Positions 18,362 through 28,023 of a DNA stretch of 64,000 nt are shown here, in pieces. The position numbers and the translations under genes were made by a program. The stretch's first letter is position 1. The number at the start of each line of letters is the position of its first letter. The notes under the pieces were generated by a model that did no database searches, was not told the DNA's origin, and saw only the letters and a list, made by a program, of their open reading frames with translations. The stretch is taken from positions 2,318,626-2,382,625 of the forward strand of contig FLTS01000001.1 in NCBI GenBank assembly GCA_900078405.1. Reading direction: 5' to 3'. The DNA comes from an uncultured Stenotrophomonas sp. (GTDB taxonomy: Bacteria > Pseudomonadota > Gammaproteobacteria > Xanthomonadales > Xanthomonadaceae).

Positions 18362-20142
18362 AGGTCCGCTCCGATGTTGAGGTACAGCTGGAACTGCGAA
18401 TCGGGTTGGTTAAGGCCGTGGGCGATGTCCACCCGCACCGGGCCCACTGGCGATTTCCAGCGCACGCCGAAGCCGACGCCGGTATGCAGGTCGATGCCAT
18501 CGTCGAACGCGCTGCCGCTGTCGACGAACACCGCCGCGCCCCACGGGCCGCCGCCGAAGTAGTGCTCGTACTCGGCCGAGCCGACCACCAGGTGCTTGGC
18601 GCCCAGCGCGTACTTGTCCGGCGCCGGCGTGCGCGGGCCGATCTCACGCCATGCGTAGCCGCGCACCGAACGGTCGCCGCCGGCGAAATAGCGCAGGCTG
18701 GGCGGCATCGCCACCAGGTCGCCGGTGCGGGTGGTGCCGGCCTGGCCGCGCAGGATCAGGCGGTCGCTCTCGCCCACCGGCACGTACCAGCGCAGGGTGG
18801 CGTCGGCCTGGATGAAGCTGGTGTCCGAGCCGGCGCCCTCGATGCCGCCACGCAGCGTGGCGTTGCCGCTGAAGCCGCGGCGCGGGAATGCCTTGTCGTC
18901 CACGTCCACGTAGTCGGCGGTCAGCTGCGGGTACACCAGCGTCGAGCTCTGGTACACCGCGTCGTTGAACGGGTCGCCGGAGCTGTAGCGCCAGCGCTCG
19001 CGCAGCGCGTTGAGCGAGGCGATGACGGTCCAGTGCTCATTGAGCTCGCCGCTGCGGCTGGCGATCAGCTTGAAGTTGCGCATGTCGATGTAGCGGGTCT
19101 GCTCGTCGTACGCGCTGAGGGCGAAGGTGTACCAGCCGTCCAGCCAGAGGAACGCCGGAATGCGGTAGCTGGTGACCAGGCTCTTGCGCTTCTGCGCGTA
19201 GTCCAGCTGGGTGTTGAGCTTGTGCCCGCGGTCGTTGACGTAGCGCCGCTCCACGCCGCCACGCACGCCGGGGCCGCTCTCGCTGCCGTAGCTGATACCG
19301 GCGCTGTAGATGTTGCGCTTGGCCAGGGTGAGGTTGACGTCCACCGGCACCCGCCAGTCGTCGTCGGCCAGTTCCGGGTGCGGCTGGATGTCGATGACGC
19401 CGAAGTAGTCCAGCTTGGTCAGCGACTCGCGCAGGCGGTCGAGCTTGCCCTCGTGCCAGTAGCTGCCCTCTTCCCAATACACCAGCGGCTCGAACAGGCC
19501 GTCGCGGAAGTAGTCCTGGTTGAAGCTGATCGGGCCCATGTTGTAGCGGCCGCCGCTGTCCCAGCTCAGGAAGATGTCGGCCGCGTTCTGCGCGCGGGTG
19601 ACCTCCACCTTGCGCTGGGTGAAGTCGGCGTCGAAATAGCCGCGCTCGGCCAGGCGCCGGGTGATGACGACCTTGCTGGCCTCGTAGGTGACGTGGTCGA
19701 ACGGCTCGCCCTCGCGCGGGCGGAAATCGTCCAGGTCCTCGCGCAGGTAGCGGTCGCGTACCGCCGGGCCGGTGATCACCACCTCGGCCTGCCGCACCCG
19801 CACCGGCTCGCCCTTCTCCACGTGGATCACCACCTGCAGGGTGTCGCCCTGGCGCGGCGCCTCCACGCCGATGACCGGGTTGTAGTAGCCGAACGGCTCC
19901 AGCGCCTGCCGCGTCTGCCGCTCCGCCTGCGCCAGCAGGTACTCCAGCCGCGACTCGCCCTGCACCTTGCCGATGGCCTCGTACAGCGTCAGCGAGACCT
20001 CGATGTTCTCGATGATGGCCGCGTCGTCGCCCTTGTCCAGCCCGGTGATTTGCACCTTCTCTATGGTGCCGCGGGCATGGGCGGGAGCGGCGGCCAGCAG
20101 GGCGGCGGCGAGCAGGAAAAACGTGATTCGGACGGGCGGCAT
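18358..20142 (-). CDS. tamA: translocation and assembly module outer membrane protein TamA
   Basis: The 594-residue precursor has a signal peptide (MPPVRITFFLLAAALLAAAPAHA), N-terminal POTRA domains and a C-terminal Omp85/BamA-type beta-barrel. Barrel hallmarks include FAGGDRSVRGY near residue 490 and the final strand NQPDSQFQLYLNIGADL. TamA is the outer-membrane part of the TAM complex; TamB follows with overlapping codons. The promoter probably lies in the 91-base gap after cobA. Confidence 0.92.
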   Translation of the reverse strand: MPPVRITFFLLAAALLAAAPAHARGTIEKVQITGLDKGDDAAIIENIEVSLTLYEAIGKVQGESRLEYLLAQAERQTRQALEPFGYYNPVIGVEAPRQGDTLQVVIHVEKGEPVRVRQAEVVITGPAVRDRYLREDLDDFRPREGEPFDHVTYEASKVVITRRLAERGYFDADFTQRKVEVTRAQNAADIFLSWDSGGRYNMGPISFNQDYFRDGLFEPLVYWEEGSYWHEGKLDRLRESLTKLDYFGVIDIQPHPELADDDWRVPVDVNLTLAKRNIYSAGISYGSESGPGVRGGVERRYVNDRGHKLNTQLDYAQKRKSLVTSYRIPAFLWLDGWYTFALSAYDEQTRYIDMRNFKLIASRSGELNEHWTVIASLNALRERWRYSSGDPFNDAVYQSSTLVYPQLTADYVDVDDKAFPRRGFSGNATLRGGIEGAGSDTSFIQADATLRWYVPVGESDRLILRGQAGTTRTGDLVAMPPSLRYFAGGDRSVRGYAWREIGPRTPAPDKYALGAKHLVVGSAEYEHYFGGGPWGAAVFVDSGSAFDDGIDLHTGVGFGVRWKSPVGPVRVDIAHGLNQPDSQFQLYLNIGADL

Positions 20143-20233
20143 CGCGGCAGCATACCGGGCCGAAGCTGACCGGCGAAATCACGTTGCACAAGATGAAAGT
20201 TGCGTGAAATCCCTGGCCAACCCGGGCGGTACA

Positions 20234-21178
20234 TCATGTTTTCCGAAGCGTGGCGGACCTGTTCCGCAGGCAAGCGGCCCGGCGGTGCTCCGGGCCAGGC
20301 AAGCCACGCACCTGCGAGCGCCGGGCCTGCGGCATTGCGCCGGGAAGTGGGAAGCGGATCGCCGCACCGTGCGCACCCGCTTCGCCGATGGCATGGCCGA
20401 CCAGGATGATCCCCGGCAATCCGGCATTGCATGCGATGGCGGCATCGGCGAGCCGGTCCAGACGGGTCAGCAGACGTTGCTCGCCGGCGCTGCTGGCGCC
20501 GAGCACGAGGGCCGCCGGCGTCGATGCGGGCAGGTACCGCAGCAGCGCGGTGGCGATCGCCCCGGTACGACGCAGGCCCATGTAGATTGCCAGCGTGGTG
20601 CCGGTGGCGCACAGCGCCGCCCAGTCCGGCTCGCCGTGGCCATGGGTGTGGGCAGTGACGAAGGTGATGCCGTGGCAGTGTTCGCGATGGGTCAGCGAGA
20701 CACCCAGCGAAGCGGCGGCGGCGAACGCGGCGCTGATCCCGTTGACGATACGGACCGGCACACCGGCCGCGCGCAGGAACGCGATCTCCTCGCCGGCGCG
20801 GCCGAACATCAGCGCGTCGCCGCCTTTCACCCTGACCACGCGCAGGCCCTGTAGCGCGTAGCGGCGCATCAGCCGGCAGATGAACGCCTGCGGGGTGGAG
20901 CGGCAACCGCCGCGCTTGCCGACCCGGACCACGCGCGCCTGCGGGGCCAGTTCGACGATCTCCGGATTGACCAGTTCGTCCAGCAGCAGCACCTCGGCCC
21001 GCTCCAGCGCGCGCACGGCCTTGAGCGTGAGCAGTTCCAGGTCGCCGGGGCCGGCGGAGAGCAGCACCACCTCGGCCGGGGTCGGGCGTGCGGGGGTGTC
21101 CATGCCTGCGGTCGATGCCATCGGGGCCTCCGTGGGTGTGGTGTGGGTGGAACCAGGGTGCGTGGGACCGGTGTTCAT
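20234..21178 (-). CDS. cobA: uroporphyrinogen-III C-methyltransferase (SUMT)
   Basis: About 314 residues. The SUMT signatures are LLSAGPGDLELLTLKAVRAL, RVGKRGGC, VRVKGGDALMFGR and YMGLRRTGAIA. The enzyme adds two methyl groups from SAM to uroporphyrinogen III to make precorrin-2, the entry to siroheme. The ATG at 21178 overlaps the nasA stop (ATGA), giving coupled expression; ATGs at 21121 and 21103 are alternatives and the first ~25 residues are low-complexity. As last gene of the nitrate operon it supplies siroheme for NirB. It complements the truncated CysG at 28.9 kb, which lacks a full SUMT domain. Confidence 0.9.
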   Translation of the reverse strand: MNTGPTHPGSTHTTPTEAPMASTAGMDTPARPTPAEVVLLSAGPGDLELLTLKAVRALERAEVLLLDELVNPEIVELAPQARVVRVGKRGGCRSTPQAFICRLMRRYALQGLRVVRVKGGDALMFGRAGEEIAFLRAAGVPVRIVNGISAAFAAAASLGVSLTHREHCHGITFVTAHTHGHGEPDWAALCATGTTLAIYMGLRRTGAIATALLRYLPASTPAALVLGASSAGEQRLLTRLDRLADAAIACNAGLPGIILVGHAIGEAGAHGAAIRFPLPGAMPQARRSQVRGLPGPEHRRAACLRNRSATLRKT

Positions 21179-23982
21179 GCGCTGGCCGCCTCGCGCGCCA
21201 GCCGGGTCAGTTGCGGGACGCAGGAGCCGCAGACGGTGCCGCAGCCCAGGCGCTGTTTCAGCATCGGCACGTCGGCGCCGTGGCCGAGCGCGGCGCGGAT
21301 CGCCGATTCGGTGACCTGGCGGCAGACGCAGACCACCGGGTCGCGGGCGACCTCCGCCAGTGCCGAGAACGCGGCCAGCCTCGGTCCCTGCCACGGCCTG
21401 CCGGCCAGCGCGGTAGCCAGCAGCGCTTCGCCGCCGGACTGGACGCCGCTCCACAGCAGGCCGTCGATGAACTGCGCACCGGCGTCCGCACGCCAGGCCG
21501 CGCGCTTGAGCAGGCCGCGGCGCAGGTCGCGGTACTCGAGCGTGTCCGCGCCGGGGGCCAGGTCCAGCGCGCGGTCCAGCGCCTCCAGCCATTCCGGCGG
21601 CATGGCTTCGGCCGAGGCCACGCGCAGCACCACCCAGGCCGGCGCGTCACCGGCGGCGGGGATGCCGGCGGCTTCGTCGCGATCCACGGCGGCCGCCGCA
21701 TCGGCCTGCAGCGACAGCCCGGCATAGCCGCAGGCCTTCAGCAGCGGCTGCACCGCCGCCTGCATCGCCAGCGCATCGCCGCGGCGCGCGGCCAGCAGGT
21801 GCCAGCCGAACTGCGCCTTCTCCACCCGCACCGCCGCGTGCTTGAGCTCGGGCTGGCGCGAACGTGCGTCCACCGCCGGCTGGCTGACCTCGTTGATGCC
21901 GCCGCTGGACAGGTACTGGCCGCTCCAGTGCATGGCCGCGAACACCGTGCCCGAGCCGACCTCGTCGGACAGCTCCAGCGGCAGCACCAGCTCGCCGCGC
22001 TTGCTGGCCACGCGCACCAGCTCGCCGGCCTTGAGCCCGCGCCGCACCGCATCGTCCGGATGCATGCGCAGGCCCGGCTCGGGGCTGTGCGCGAACAGCG
22101 CCGGCACCCGCCCGGTGCGCGACATGCCATGCCACTGGTCGCGCAGGCGGCCGCTGATCAGCCGCAACGGGAAGCGCGCGGAGATCGGCTCGGCCACCGG
22201 CTGGTACGCGGTGGCATGGAAACGGGCGCGGCCGTCGGCGGTGGCGAACACGCCATCGGCGTAGCGGCGCGCTTGGCCGTGCGCGCTGCCGGCCGGGAAC
22301 GGCCACTGCTGCGGGCCATCGGCTTCCAACCGCGCGTAATCGAGACCACCGATGTCCAGGTCGCGGCCGGCGGTGAGCGCGCGATGTTCGTCGAACACCT
22401 GTGCCGGCGTGTCGGCCTCGAACAGCGGCGCGGCGCCCGGCGCGGCCAGCCGCGCTTCCAGCCGGCGCGCGACTTCGCGCGCGATCCAGCCGTCCGCCTT
22501 CGCCTCGCCGGGCGCGGCCACCGCCGCGCGCACACGCGAGATGCGGCGCTCGGAGTTGGTCACCGTGCCTTCCTTCTCGCCCCAGGTCGCCGCCGGCAGC
22601 AGCACGTCGGCATAGGGCACGGTGTCGGTACCGGTGAACGCCTCCTGCACGATCACGTACTCGGCCCGCTGCAGCGCCTCGCGCACGCGCTCGATGTCGG
22701 GCATGGAATGCACGGGGTTGGTGCAGGCGATCCACACCGCTTTTACCTTGCCGCTGCGCAGGCCTTCGAACAATTCCACCGCCGCCAGTCCCGGTCGCGG
22801 CGACAGCGATCCGGGCGCCAGCTTCCACAGCGCTTCCACTTCGGCCCGGTGCGCGGCGTCACCGATCTCGCGGTGCGCGGCCAGCATCGTGGCCATGCCG
22901 CCGACCTCGCGCCCGCCCATCGCATTGGGCTGGCCGGTGAGCGAGAACGGGCCGGCGCCGGGGCGGCCCAGTTGCCTTGTGGCCAGGTGCAGCTGGATCA
23001 GGGCCAGATTCTTGTCGGTGCCGTGCGCGGACTGGTTCAGGCCCATGCAGTACAGCGACAGCGCCGCCGGGCTGCGGCCGAACCATTCGGCCGCGGTGAC
23101 CAGATCGGCCACCGGGATACCGCAGATCTCCGCGGCCATGCGCGGGGTGTAATCGCGCAGCAGCTGCTTGAGTCCGGCGAAACCGGTGGTGTGGTTCTCG
23201 ATGAAATCCGTGTCCAGCAGCCCTTCCCACACCAGGTGGTGGAGCATGCCGTTGAACAGGGCCACGTCGGTGCCCGGCTGGATCGCCAGGTGCAGGTCTG
23301 CCATCGCCGCCGTATCGGTACGGCGCGAATCGACCACGATCCAGCGCACGTCCGGATCGCGCGCCTTCGCCTCCTCCAGCCGCCGGAACAGCACGGGATG
23401 CGCATAGGCCATGTTGGAACCGGCAATCAGCACGGTGTCGGCCAGTTCCAGGTCTTCGTAGCAGGCCGGCGGCGCATCGGCGCCCAGCGTCAGCTTATAG
23501 CCCGACACCGCGCTGGACATGCACAGCCGCGAATTGGTGTCGATGTTGTTGGTGCCGAGCAGGCCCTTGGCCAGCTTGTTGAAGAGGTAGTAGTCCTCGG
23601 TCAGCAGCTGGCCGGAGAGATAGAACGCGACCGCGTCCGGGCCGTGGCGCTCGACGATCCCGGCCAGGCGCTCAGCCACGGTATCCAGCGCCAGCGACCA
23701 GTCCACCGGGCGGCGCGGATCCTGGCGGCGGTGGCGCAGCTCCGGCTGCAGCGCGCGACCGTGCAGGCTGCGCGCGCTGTCGGCCAGGGTGCGGCCCTTG
23801 CTGCACAGGCGGCCGAAGTTGGCCGGGTGCTGCGGGTCGCCTTCCACCCCGGTGATGCGCTCGCCGCCGTCGGCGCCGCGCTCGCTGTGGACCAGTACGC
23901 CGCAGCCGACGCCGCAGTAGCAGCAGGTCGAGCGCGTGGTGCGGCGCTCGACCGTTACGCCGATGGCGCTGGCACCATCCAT
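21175..23982 (-). CDS. nasA: assimilatory nitrate reductase catalytic subunit with C-terminal BFD-like [2Fe-2S] domain
   Basis: The 935-residue molybdoenzyme starts at ATG 23982, overlapping the nirD stop (TGATG). An N-terminal [4Fe-4S] site is formed by CCYCGVGCG and RLCSKG. Molybdopterin-dinucleotide-binding regions follow (e.g. GTNNIDTNSRLCMSS and CTNPVHSMPD). The last ~60 residues are a BFD-like [2Fe-2S] domain with CVCRQV and GCGTVCGSCVPQL, as in NasA/NasC proteins that take electrons without a dedicated NasB. It reduces nitrate to nitrite in the cytoplasm. The gene lies between nirD and cobA in one tightly packed operon. Confidence 0.93.
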   Translation of the reverse strand: MDGASAIGVTVERRTTRSTCCYCGVGCGVLVHSERGADGGERITGVEGDPQHPANFGRLCSKGRTLADSARSLHGRALQPELRHRRQDPRRPVDWSLALDTVAERLAGIVERHGPDAVAFYLSGQLLTEDYYLFNKLAKGLLGTNNIDTNSRLCMSSAVSGYKLTLGADAPPACYEDLELADTVLIAGSNMAYAHPVLFRRLEEAKARDPDVRWIVVDSRRTDTAAMADLHLAIQPGTDVALFNGMLHHLVWEGLLDTDFIENHTTGFAGLKQLLRDYTPRMAAEICGIPVADLVTAAEWFGRSPAALSLYCMGLNQSAHGTDKNLALIQLHLATRQLGRPGAGPFSLTGQPNAMGGREVGGMATMLAAHREIGDAAHRAEVEALWKLAPGSLSPRPGLAAVELFEGLRSGKVKAVWIACTNPVHSMPDIERVREALQRAEYVIVQEAFTGTDTVPYADVLLPAATWGEKEGTVTNSERRISRVRAAVAAPGEAKADGWIAREVARRLEARLAAPGAAPLFEADTPAQVFDEHRALTAGRDLDIGGLDYARLEADGPQQWPFPAGSAHGQARRYADGVFATADGRARFHATAYQPVAEPISARFPLRLISGRLRDQWHGMSRTGRVPALFAHSPEPGLRMHPDDAVRRGLKAGELVRVASKRGELVLPLELSDEVGSGTVFAAMHWSGQYLSSGGINEVSQPAVDARSRQPELKHAAVRVEKAQFGWHLLAARRGDALAMQAAVQPLLKACGYAGLSLQADAAAAVDRDEAAGIPAAGDAPAWVVLRVASAEAMPPEWLEALDRALDLAPGADTLEYRDLRRGLLKRAAWRADAGAQFIDGLLWSGVQSGGEALLATALAGRPWQGPRLAAFSALAEVARDPVVCVCRQVTESAIRAALGHGADVPMLKQRLGCGTVCGSCVPQLTRLAREAASA

Positions 23983-24344
23983 CAGGCGGCGACCTCGACC
24001 GGTGCGTCGGCCTGCGTGGCCGGCTCCAGCGACAGCCACACCTCCCCCTCGCGCAGCTGCACCGGGTACTTGCGCGCGCAGCCCACGTCCGGGGCGCAGG
24101 CGTGGCCGCTGTCGAGCTGGATGTTCCAGCCGTGCAGCGGGCAGGTCACGGTGTCGCCACTGACAATGCCCTGCGACAGCGGCCCGCCCTTGTGCGGGCA
24201 GCGGTCGGCCAGCGCGAACACGCGCTCTGCGGCCGGGCGGAACAGGGCGATGTTGTCGCCCTCCCCGCACTCCAGTACCCGCGAACCCAGCAGCGGGATT
24301 TCATCGATCGCGCACACGCGCACCCAGGCGTCGTTTCCACTCAT
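23982..24344 (-). CDS. nirD: nitrite reductase small subunit NirD
   Basis: The 120-residue protein is a Rieske-type domain. The [2Fe-2S] ligands are expected in CPHKGG (Cys and His) and CPLHGW (Cys and His), both present, so unlike some NirD proteins it may bind a cluster. It forms the NADH nitrite reductase with NirB, whose stop lies three bases upstream. The nasA start overlaps its stop. Confidence 0.93.
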   Translation of the reverse strand: MSGNDAWVRVCAIDEIPLLGSRVLECGEGDNIALFRPAAERVFALADRCPHKGGPLSQGIVSGDTVTCPLHGWNIQLDSGHACAPDVGCARKYPVQLREGEVWLSLEPATQADAPVEVAA

Positions 24345-24347
24345 TCG

Positions 24348-26819
24348 TCAGTCCTCCAGGGCCACGGCGATCTGCCGGTCGGGTTTGGCGGGGGCCAGCT
24401 TCAGCGGCGCGTACTCGCGCGCCTGGGTGCCGGCGATGCGCGCGGCCCACGGGTCGGGCAGGCCTTCCAGCGCGTACAGCAGGCGCTCGTACAGGGCACG
24501 GCGGTTGTCCGCATCCTCGACCACCTTCTGCTTGATGTAGTCCAGGCCCACGCGCTCGATGTAATGCACGGTACGGTCCAGGTAATAGGCTTCCTCGCGG
24601 TACAGCTGCAGGAAGGCGCCGGTGTATTCCTTCACCTCCTCCGGCGTCTTCACCTTGACCAGGAAGCGCGCGACCTCGGTCTTGATGCCGCCGTTGCCGC
24701 CGACGTGGATCTCCCAGCCGGAGTCCACCGCGATGATGCCGACGTCCTTGATCCCCGATTCGGCGCAGTTGCGCGGGCAGCCCGAGACCGCCAGCTTGAC
24801 CTTGTGCGGACTCCACATGTTGGCCAGCATCGTCTCCAGCTCGATGCCCATGCCGGTGCTGTCCTGGGTGCCGAAGCGGCAGAACTCCTTGCCCACGCAG
24901 GTCTTCACCGTGCGGATCGACTTGCCGTAGGCGTGGCCGGAGTTCATGCCCAGGTCCTTCCACACGCCGACCAGGTCCTCCTTCTTCACCCCCAGCAGGT
25001 CGATGCGCTGGCCGCCGGTGACCTTGACCATCGGGATGGCGTATTTGTCGGCCACATCGGCGATCCGGCGCAGCTCGCTGGCGTTGGTGACGCCGCCCTT
25101 CATCTGCGGGATCACCGAGAACGTGCCGTCCTTCTGGATGTTGGCGTGCGCGCGCTCGTTGATGAAGCGGCTCTGCGGGTCGTCCGCCGCCTCGCGCGGC
25201 CAGGTCGAGATCAGGTAGTAGTTGATCGCCGGGCGGCAGGTGGAACAGCCGTTGGGCGTGCGCCATTCCATGAAGGCGTAGGCCTGTGCATGGCTGACCA
25301 GGTGGTGCTCGCGGATCGCGTGGCGCACCTCGCCGTGGCTGAGCGCGGTGCAGCCGCACACCGCCTTGGTCTTGGGCGTCTCCTGGAAGTTGGAGCCCAG
25401 GCAGTTCATCAGGATCTGCTCGACCAGGCCGGTGCACGAACCGCAGGAGCTGGCCGCCTTGGTCTGCTTCTTGACCTCGTCCAGGGTGAACAGGCCCTGC
25501 TCGCGCACCGCCTTGACGATCGTGCCCTTGCACACGCCATTGCAGCCGCAGACCTCGTCGCTGTCGGCCATCGACGCGGCGCGGTCCTGGCCGCCGGTGC
25601 CGGAATCGCCCAGCGCGGTCTCGCCGAAGGCCAGGGTGTCGCGGCGGTCGCCGACCGCGCTGGCGTCCTTGATCTGCTTGAAGTACCAGGCGCCGTCGGC
25701 CGTGTCGCCATACAGGCAGGCGCCGACCAGCTTGTCGTCCTTGATCACCAGCTTCTTGTACATGCCGCCGGCCGGGTCGGAGAGCACGATCTCCTCGGTG
25801 CCCTCGCCGCCCATGAACTCGCCGGCCGAGAACAGGTCGATGCCGGTGACCTTGAGCTTGGTCGACACCGCCGAGCCCTTGTAGATGCCGATGCCGTAGG
25901 TGGCCAGGTGGTTGGCGCAGATCTTGGCCTGCTCGAACAGCGGCGCGACCAGGCCGTAGGCGATGCCGCGATGGCTGGCGCATTCACCCACCGCGTACAC
26001 GCGCGGATCGTAGGTCTGCAAGGTGTCGTTGACCACGACGCCGCGGTTGCAGTGGATGCCCGAGGCCTGCGCCAGTGTGGTGTTGGGGCGGATGCCCGCG
26101 GCCATCACCACCAGCTCGGCGGGGATTTCCTCGCCGTCGGAGAAACGCACCGCCGCGACTTCGCCTTCCTCGTTGCCGAGGATCGCGGTGGTGGAGGTGT
26201 TGAGCCGGAACGACAGCCCGCGCTCGACCAGCGACTTCTCCAGCAGCGCGCCGGCGACCGGGTCAAGCTGGCGCTCGAGCAGCCAGCCGGCCAGGTGGAC
26301 CACGGTGACTTCCATCCCGCGCAGCTTCAGGCCATTGGCCGCTTCCAGGCCGAGCAGGCCGCCGCCGATCACCACCGCGTGCTTCTTCACCTTGGCGGTG
26401 TCGATCATGGTCTGGGTATCGTGGATGTCGCGGTAGCCGATCACGCCCTTCAGGTCCTTGCCCGGCACCGGCAGGATGAACGGCACCGAGCCGGTGGCCA
26501 GCAGCAGGCGGTCGTATTCGGCCTCGGTGCCATCGGCGGCGATCACCTTGCGGCGCACGCGGTCGATCGTGGTGACCTCCTTGCCCAGGTGCAGGGTGAT
26601 GCCGTTGTCGGCGTACCAGGACAGCGGGTTGAGCACGATCTCGTCGAAGGTCTGTTCGCCGGCCAGCACCGGCGAGAGCAGGATGCGGTTGTAGTTCGGG
26701 TGCGGTTCGGCGCCGAACACGGTGATCTCGTACATGTCCGGCACCAGCTTCAGCAGCTCCTCGAGCGTGCGGATGCCGGCCATGCCGTTGCCAACCACCA
26801 CCAGGCGGGGTTTTTTCAT
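24348..26819 (-). CDS. nirB: NADH-dependent assimilatory nitrite reductase large subunit NirB
   Basis: The 823-residue protein opens with a FAD-binding motif (VVGNGMAGIRTLEELL) and an NAD domain (VVIGGGLLGLEAANGL). A BFD-like [2Fe-2S] region (CGCNGVCKGT near 425, SCGSC near 460) follows. The siroheme/[4Fe-4S] site is formed by CVGKEFCRFG near 642 and SGCPRNCAES near 681. It reduces nitrite to ammonium with six electrons from NADH. The siroheme is made by the neighbouring cysG and cobA products. Second gene of the operon, 30 bases after the nirC-like transporter. Confidence 0.95.
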   Translation of the reverse strand: MKKPRLVVVGNGMAGIRTLEELLKLVPDMYEITVFGAEPHPNYNRILLSPVLAGEQTFDEIVLNPLSWYADNGITLHLGKEVTTIDRVRRKVIAADGTEAEYDRLLLATGSVPFILPVPGKDLKGVIGYRDIHDTQTMIDTAKVKKHAVVIGGGLLGLEAANGLKLRGMEVTVVHLAGWLLERQLDPVAGALLEKSLVERGLSFRLNTSTTAILGNEEGEVAAVRFSDGEEIPAELVVMAAGIRPNTTLAQASGIHCNRGVVVNDTLQTYDPRVYAVGECASHRGIAYGLVAPLFEQAKICANHLATYGIGIYKGSAVSTKLKVTGIDLFSAGEFMGGEGTEEIVLSDPAGGMYKKLVIKDDKLVGACLYGDTADGAWYFKQIKDASAVGDRRDTLAFGETALGDSGTGGQDRAASMADSDEVCGCNGVCKGTIVKAVREQGLFTLDEVKKQTKAASSCGSCTGLVEQILMNCLGSNFQETPKTKAVCGCTALSHGEVRHAIREHHLVSHAQAYAFMEWRTPNGCSTCRPAINYYLISTWPREAADDPQSRFINERAHANIQKDGTFSVIPQMKGGVTNASELRRIADVADKYAIPMVKVTGGQRIDLLGVKKEDLVGVWKDLGMNSGHAYGKSIRTVKTCVGKEFCRFGTQDSTGMGIELETMLANMWSPHKVKLAVSGCPRNCAESGIKDVGIIAVDSGWEIHVGGNGGIKTEVARFLVKVKTPEEVKEYTGAFLQLYREEAYYLDRTVHYIERVGLDYIKQKVVEDADNRRALYERLLYALEGLPDPWAARIAGTQAREYAPLKLAPAKPDRQIAVALED

Positions 26820-26849
26820 CGGAGGTTCCTTGCACAGGGCGAAGTGGAA

Positions 26850-27834
26850 TCAGGCGTTTTCCGCTGCATCCAGTGCTACTGCGGGCAATGCGGCCACGGT
26901 CGGCACCGTGATGCCTGCCGCGGCCCTGCGGCCGGGCGCGGTGCGCGCATGCGTGCAGTAGATGGTCAGGCCGACGAAACTGAGCCCGCCCACCATGTTG
27001 CCCAGCACGGTGGGGATCTCGTTCCACAGCAGGTAGTCGCCGATGGTGAAATCGCCACCCAGCATCAACGCGGACGGGAACAGGAACATGTTCACCACCG
27101 AGTGCTCGAAGCTCATCGCGAAGAACAGCATCACCGGCATCCACATCGCCAGCGCCTTGCCCGGCACCGAGGTGGACAGCATCGCGCCGACCACGCCGGT
27201 GGAGACCATCCAGTTGCACAGCACGCCGCGGATGAACAACGTCAGCATGCCGGCCGCGCCATGTGCGGCGTAGCCGACGGTGCGCGACTCGCCGATCGTG
27301 CCGAGCTTCTGCCCCACTTCATCCGGTGCCTGGCTGAAGCCGTAGGTGAAGACGATCGCCATCATCACCGCCACGGTCAGCGCCCCGGCAAAGTTGCCGA
27401 CGAACACCAGCCCCCAGTTGCGCAGCACGCCGGCCACGGTGACGCCAGGGCGCTTGTCCAGCAGCGCCAGCGGCACCAGCGTGAACACCCCGGTAAGCAG
27501 GTCGAAACCGAGCAGGTAAAGCATGATGAAGCCGACCGGAAACAGCAACGCGCCGATCAACGGCACGGGTGCCGTTGATCGGCGCGTTGTAGATCACCGT
27601 GGCGCGGATGTCCGGACCGCAGGCCGGCTTGAGATGAACCACGGTGATCTACAACGCGCCGATCAACGGCACTCCGGTCTGCACCGAGATGGTGATGGCG
27701 AACGCCGCACCCAGGGTCAGGATGGCCCCGGCCATGTAGGCACGGATCAGGGTGTCGCGGGTGGACATGAAGATCTTGGCCTCGCCGGCGTCGATCATCT
27801 TCCTGGCAAGGTCGGCGGGAACGATGTAGCCCAT
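26850..27834 (-). pseudogene. formate/nitrite transporter (NirC/FocA family), split by a 106-bp hairpin insertion
   Basis: The start is the ATG at 27834 (MGYIVPADLARKMIDAG), with AGGA eight bases upstream. The N-terminal frame runs through GVPLIGAL, then stops; the rest, LLFPVGFIMLYLLGFDLLTG to the end, is in another frame. FNT hallmarks are present (FEHSVVNMFLFP). A 106-bp insertion between direct repeats separates the parts; removing one unit gives 293 codons, a normal 292-residue pentameric FNT channel. It would import nitrite or nitrate for NasA/NirB and heads the operon behind the ANTAR leader. Real disruption versus sequence error is unresolved. Confidence 0.87.
27546..27672. repeat. 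direct-inverted-direct hairpin insertion inside the nirC-like gene
   Basis: A 21-base direct repeat (CAACGCGCCGATCAACGGCAC) occurs at 27546-27566 and 27652-27672, 106 bases apart. An inverted copy lies between: 27569-27602 is a perfect 34-base complement of 27639-27672, with a 36-base spacer. Of each arm about 14 bases are not nirC sequence, so some of the inserted DNA came from elsewhere. Deleting one unit restores the gene. Confidence 0.92.
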
Positions 27835-27895
27835 GGTCACTTTCCTCGGATGGGGACGCTGCGCACGCGCAGCGAGGGGGAGAGCCGCACAGACG

Positions 27896-27935
27896 AAAAA
27901 CGGCGTCCTCCGGTTCGCACCGGAAAGACGCCGTT
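27896..27935 (-). terminator. leader terminator/attenuator of the nitrate assimilation operon
   Basis: On the reverse strand AACGGCGTCTTTCCGGT (27935-27919) pairs with ACCGGAGGACGCCGTT (27914-27899) over a GCGA loop, followed by a run of T. It lies about 60 bases before the nirC-like start and is a strong intrinsic terminator in the leader. Its 5' arm includes the loop and 3' side of hairpin P2, so the two structures exclude each other. Confidence 0.9.
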
Positions 27936-27965
27936 GTCGGAAGGGCAGGATGACCGCCGTTGGCC
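27927..27965 (-). promoter_or_regulatory. ANTAR-protein target: paired hexaloop hairpins P1 and P2
   Basis: In the leader RNA, P1 (27965-27952) is GGCC-AACGGC-GGUC and P2 (27938-27927) is GAC-AACGGC-GUC, with a 13-base linker. Both hexaloops have A at position 1 and G at position 4, the features that ANTAR proteins recognise. P2 overlaps the terminator stem, so a bound NasT dimer would hold P1/P2 and prevent termination. P1 sits inside a further stem (GGGCAGG/CCUGCCC). This matches established nasR/nasT-type antitermination and explains the adjacent nasT gene. Confidence 0.82.
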
Positions 27966-28023
27966 GCCTGCCCGTATCAGCTTGTGTGCCGGGCGCGGCT
28001 TTGCGCTCGACACAAGCGTCTAC

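Noticed and set aside
27569..27672. Site-specific invertible element in the nirC-like gene
   Set aside because: Inversion between the arms would not restore the reading frame, and no recombinase gene is nearby; only deletion of one direct unit restores it.
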